Part shown: one piece after another, positions 60,401 through 64,000 of the stretch
Position numbering within the stretch: position 1 is the stretch's first letter
Layout: the number at the start of each line of letters is the position of its first letter
NCBI GenBank assembly: GCA_034401795.1
Contig: CM067372.1
Span: forward strand, 21,591,455 to 21,655,454
Direction: 5' to 3'
Length of the DNA: 64,000 nt
Source: Chaetoderma sp. LZ-2023a
Lineage: Eukaryota; Mollusca; Caudofoveata; Chaetodermatida; Chaetodermatidae
Program-made: the position numbers and the translations under genes
The notes under the pieces: model-generated
The model's input: the letters and a program-made list of their open reading frames with translations, nothing else
Database searches by the model: none
What the model was told of the DNA's origin: nothing

Positions 60401-62195
60401 TGAAACTTGTTGTGTTTGCGCTATTGATGAAACTTGTTGTGTTTGCGCTATTGATAAAACTTGTTGCGTTTGCGCTATTGATGAAACTTGTTGTGTTTGC
60501 GCTATTGATGAAACTTGTTGTGTTTGCACTATTGATGAAACTTGTTGTGTTTGCTCTATTGATAAAACTTGTTGTGTTTGCGCTATTGATGAAACTTGTT
60601 GTGTTTCCGCTATTGATAAAACTTGTTGTGTTTGCGCTATTGATGAAACTTGTTGTGTTTCCGCTATTGATAAAACTTGTTGTGTTTGCGCTATTGATAA
60701 AACTTGTTGTGTTTGCGCTATTGATAAAACTTGTTGCGTTTGCGCTATTGATGAAACTTGTTGTGTTTGCGCTATTGATGAAACTTGTTGTGTTTGCACT
60801 ATTGATGAAACTTGTTGTGTTTGCTCTATTGATAAAACTTGTTGTGTTTGCGCTATTGATGAAACTTGTTGTGTTTCCGCTATTGATAAAACTTGTTGTG
60901 TTTGCGCTATTGATGAAACTTGTTGTGTTTCCGCTATTGATAAAACTTGTTGTGTTTGCGCTATTGATAAAACTTGTTGTGTTTGCGCTATTGATAAAAC
61001 TTGTTGCGTTTCCGCTATTGATAAAACTTGTTGCGTTTGCGCTATTGATAAAACTTATTGTGTTTGCGCTATTGATAAAACTTGTTGCGTTTGCACTATT
61101 GATAAAACTTGTTGTGTTTGCTCTATTGATAAAACTTGTTCTGTTTGCGCTATTGATAAAACTTGTTGCGTTTGCGCTATTGATAAAACTTGTTGTGTTT
61201 GCGCTATTGATAAAACTTGTTGTGTTTGCGCTATTGATAAAACTTGTTGTGTTTGTGCTATTGATAACACTTGTTGTGTTTGCGCTATTGATAAAACTTG
61301 TTGAGTTTGCACTATTGAAAAAACTTGTTGCGTTTGCGCTATTGATAAAACTTGTTGCGTTTGCTCTATTGATAAAACTTGTTGTGTTTGCACTATTGAT
61401 AAAACTTGTTGCGTTTGCGCTATTGATGAAACTTGTTGCGTTTCCGCTATTGATAAAACTTATTGTGTTTGTGCTATTGATAAAACTTGTTGCGTTTGCG
61501 CTATTGATAAAACTTATTGTGTTTGTGCTATTGATAAAACTTGTTGTGTTTGTGATATTGATAAAACTTGTTGTGTTTGCGCTATTGATAAAACTTGTTG
61601 AGTTTGCACTATTGATAAAACTTGTTGTGTTTCCGCTATTGATAAAACTTGTTGCATTTGTGCTATTGATACAACTTGTTGCATTTGCGCTATTGGTAAA
61701 ACTTGGTGTGTTTGTGCCATTGATAAAACTTGTTGCGTTTGTGCTATTAATAAAACTTGTTGCGTTTGTGCTATTGATAACACTTGTTGCGTTTGTGCTA
61801 TTGATAAAACTTGTTGTGTTTGCTCTATTGATAACACTTATTGCGTTTGCGCCATTGATAAAACTTGTTGTGTTTGCGCCATTGATAAAACTTGTTGAGT
61901 TTGTGCTATTGATAAAACTTGTTGCGTTTGTGCTATTGATACCACTTTTTGCGTTTGTGCTCTTGGTAAATCTTGTTGCGTTTGCGCTATTGGTAAAATT
62001 TGTTGCATTTGTGCTATTGATAAATCTTGTTGCGTTTGTGCTATTGATAAAACTGGTTTCGTTTGCGCTATTGATAAAACTTGTTCTGTTTGTGCTATGG
62101 ATAGATCTTGTTGTGTTTGCGCCATTGATAAATCTTGTTGCGTTTGCGCCATTGATAAAAACCTTTTTGCGTTTTCGCCATTGATAAAACTTGTT
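57405..62195. repeat. 4.8-kb 27-bp minisatellite within an LTR-element leader
   Basis: About 177 tandem copies of TTGATAAAACTTGTTGTGTT then TGCGCTA, very homogeneous, with recurrent single-base variants (ATGAAA, GCGTTT, TTTCCG, CTTATT, TTGAGTTTG). It lies between the primer binding site (56584) and gag (62313). One plus frame stays open for 1558 codons (57508-62184), repeating LLIKLVVFA; another plus frame gives AIDKTCCVC and the minus strand QTQQVLSIA. As all follow from a repeat length divisible by three and no known domain is present, I judge them not to be genes. The last copies (61600-62195) are more diverged. Confidence 0.95.
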
Positions 62196-62312
62196 GCTCT
62201 CGCGTAAATTGATTTAAAGCTGTTGTAGTTAGAAACAGGTTGCATTTGATTGTGCTTAGATAAACTGCTGCATTTTTAGAGATTTGATTTTACATGTACA
62301 GGTATCTTTGTA

Positions 62313-63230
62313 ATGGCTAACCTTAAGCACTTTATCGAACTTGGCAAGGAACTGGATTTAGTAGGATCCGAATTGTGAGAGTTTGCTGAAGCACAGCTTA
62401 AGTATGCACTAGAGGAAGAGCAGCGTCTGCATAAAGAGAGTTTAGAAATTGATCGTGAGAGACGAGCACATGAACGAGACATTAAAAGGATGGAATTGGA
62501 GATAGTCGAAAAGCAGAAGGGTCAGATTAAAAGTGAGGGTGCAGATGCGGCAACAGTAAGTTGCCGTATATCTAGGCTACCAACCTTTGATGAGGCCACA
62601 GATAATCTAGACTGTTTTATACAGCGCTTTGAGCGATACGCCTCCATACAGAAGTGTGAGGGTGATGAAAGAGCCATCTATCTAAGTACTTTGTTGCGTG
62701 GTAAAGGTCACCAGAGGAAGCTAATGATTACAATGCATTAAAACAAGCATTACTTAAAGAAATCAAATTAACTGAAGATGGTTTTAGGATGAAATTTTTT
62801 TTTCAGCTAAGCCGGAAGTAAATGAAACCCCTACTCAATTTGTCTTTCGCTTGGAAAATTATTTTGATAGGTGGATTGAGACGGCTAATATTAAAACAGC
62901 TTATGACAGTTTGAAACAATTAATTTTGAAAGAACAATTTTCAAAACATCTCTCTAAATAATTACTTGTGTTCTTGAAAGAAAGAGCGCCTATAACCATG
63001 CAAGAAACTTGCAAACCTGCCGAAACTTTCATGGTTGCCCGAGGATGGAATAGGTTATGTACACTTGAGAAGAAAGTGACCCATAATAGTAATGAAAACA
63101 AGAAAGAAATGCAAAGGACTGATTCTGCTTCTCCATCAGACACGCCTTTTAATAACAGGTCTAGCCGAGTCTGTTACATTTGCAATCAACCTGGCCATAT
63201 CTCATCCAATTGCCCACAGAAATTTCAAAG
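62313..63230 (+). mobile_element. Fossil gag of a Gypsy-type (Gmr1-like) element
   Basis: Start ATG at 62313 (MANLKHFIELGKELDL), a charged coiled-coil-like region (EEEQRLHKESLEIDRERRAH), a matrix/capsid core (LPTFDEATDNLDCFIQRFE, LLRGKGH), FLKERAPITMQET with FMVARGWNR, and a zinc knuckle CYICNQPGHISSNC (C-x2-C-x4-H-x4-C) at 63172-63213. It is related in layout to the gag at 32533-33382. It is broken at a few places but far better preserved than the minus-strand copy. Confidence 0.75.
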
Positions 63231-63439
63231 GTCAATAGGTCGTATAGCATCAGAATTTGTATGCCAAGAGGAGGAAAGCTCTGATGAAAATAAAGTAGCC
63301 ACTTCATGTTTTGTTTCTAATCCAACACATCAGTGTTCTATTAATAGTGATTCTGTAAACTTAGAATGTGGTTGTAGTTTGCCTATGCCTGGTAGTGTAT
63401 GCCAAGATATTAAATTCCCACCACCCTTAGCAGCATTAC

Positions 63440-63763
63440 CTACTTCAGAGGGTTTCGTAGGCAAAGTTAAGGTCAAGGCCATGCGTGACACGGATTGCAA
63501 TAGTGTGGTAATTTGAAGGTCTTTGGTTGATAATCAGTTTCTAACAGGCCAGGAACAGAGGTATGTAATTGATTCACTGTACTGTACGTAGTGCTCCTAT
63601 TGCTAATGTTTCCATTACTGCTCCGTTTTATTCAGGGAAGGACAGTGCTCTTTGCCTTGATAAACATATTTGCGATTTAATTATTGGAAACATACCAGGA
63701 GCTAGACTTTATCCAGTTTGCGGTGTTCCTGATAACACACTTAATGGCCAGAGTTTGCAATAA
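63440..63763 (+). mobile_element. Fossil retroviral-type aspartic protease region
   Basis: Downstream of the zinc knuckle: VKVKAMRDTD (active-site region), SLVDNQFLTGQEQRYV, VRSAPIANVSITAPFYSGK and DLIIGNIPGARLYPV, matching the order of the retropepsin domain of Gmr1-like Gypsy elements (D-T-x, hydrophobic core, LIIGNIPGA). It is broken. Confidence 0.65.
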
Positions 63764-64000
63764 AATAATCCACAAAGTGATATTAGCGTATCTGCTATAC
63801 ACGCTCGAAGCCAGACCCTATCAAGTCATAATGCAGCGAAACCATTAATTGTTCCTGAGGTCATTAAGTCTACTAATGCAGATGAGTTACATAGTGGGCA
63901 GGCTTCGGATCATACATTAACTCGTTTCAGAATAATGGCTGCAAATAATTTTCATAGGAAAACCCCTAATGGTGAAGAACATTTTACCAATTACAATGGA
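63764..64000 (+). mobile_element. Continuation of the LTR element to the window end
   Basis: Inter-domain sequence after the protease-like region. The element runs off the window, and by family the integrase would be expected next. Confidence 0.4.

Noticed and set aside
57508-62184. 1558-codon open frame as a host gene
   Set aside because: It is entirely 27-bp repeats inside an LTR-element leader, with long open frames also on the other strand and no recognisable domain.
57405-62195. CRISPR-like array of 27-bp repeats
   Set aside because: There are no spacers between units; it is a pure tandem minisatellite.

Overview
The window looks like a gene-poor, repeat-dominated piece of an animal genome, probably a marine invertebrate. 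This is inferred from the mix of decayed LINEs, Gypsy-type LTR elements of the Gmr1-like kind, a long 13-bp satellite, many micro- and minisatellites, and CpG-poor AT-rich filler. I see no intact host protein-coding gene, no rRNA or tRNA gene, and no sign of a prokaryotic or viral genome. The only host-like coding trace is a decayed THAP zinc-finger segment near 52.5 kb, just downstream of a CCAAT/CRE promoter-like cluster.

Layout. 0-12 kb: LINE remnants on the minus strand (1.1-2.0 and 5.6-6.8 kb), an orphan CCAAT/CRE/TATA promoter-like cluster at 2.8 kb, a 0.5-kb polypyrimidine tract, a small element with inverted ends (8.35-8.6 kb), and a 130-160-bp tandem array with a three-unit higher-order period. 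13-35 kb: what I read as one very broken minus-strand Gmr1-like LTR element, with related LTR copies at 34.97-34.14 and 13.98-12.96 kb, a primer-binding-site-like sequence and gag near 33 kb, and an integrase-before-RT pol at 19.2-17.0 kb. It is opened up by two plus-strand LINEs, a 305-bp AT dinucleotide run and a 6-kb 13-bp satellite. 35.6-37.4 kb: a second, different Gypsy integrase fossil. 37-50 kb: mostly featureless AT-rich DNA with small duplications, LINE tails and copies of a palindromic repeat. 50-56 kb: a 21-bp minisatellite, the THAP remnant, CT/GA and TA runs, and a 15-bp minisatellite. 56-64 kb: the 5' part of a third Gypsy-type element (LTR end, tRNA-Pro-like primer site, leader carrying a 4.8-kb 27-bp minisatellite, gag, protease) that runs off the window end.

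A recurrent theme is an interspersed repeat family of about 366 bp whose core is a nearly perfect palindrome of about 90 bp (cruciform-capable). At least eight copies or fragments lie in the window, in both orientations. The other theme is tandem expansion inside LTR elements: a 28-bp minisatellite inside an LTR, and a 27-bp minisatellite inside a leader. Long open frames over the 15-, 21- and 27-bp arrays are best read as by-products of repeat length divisible by three, not as genes.
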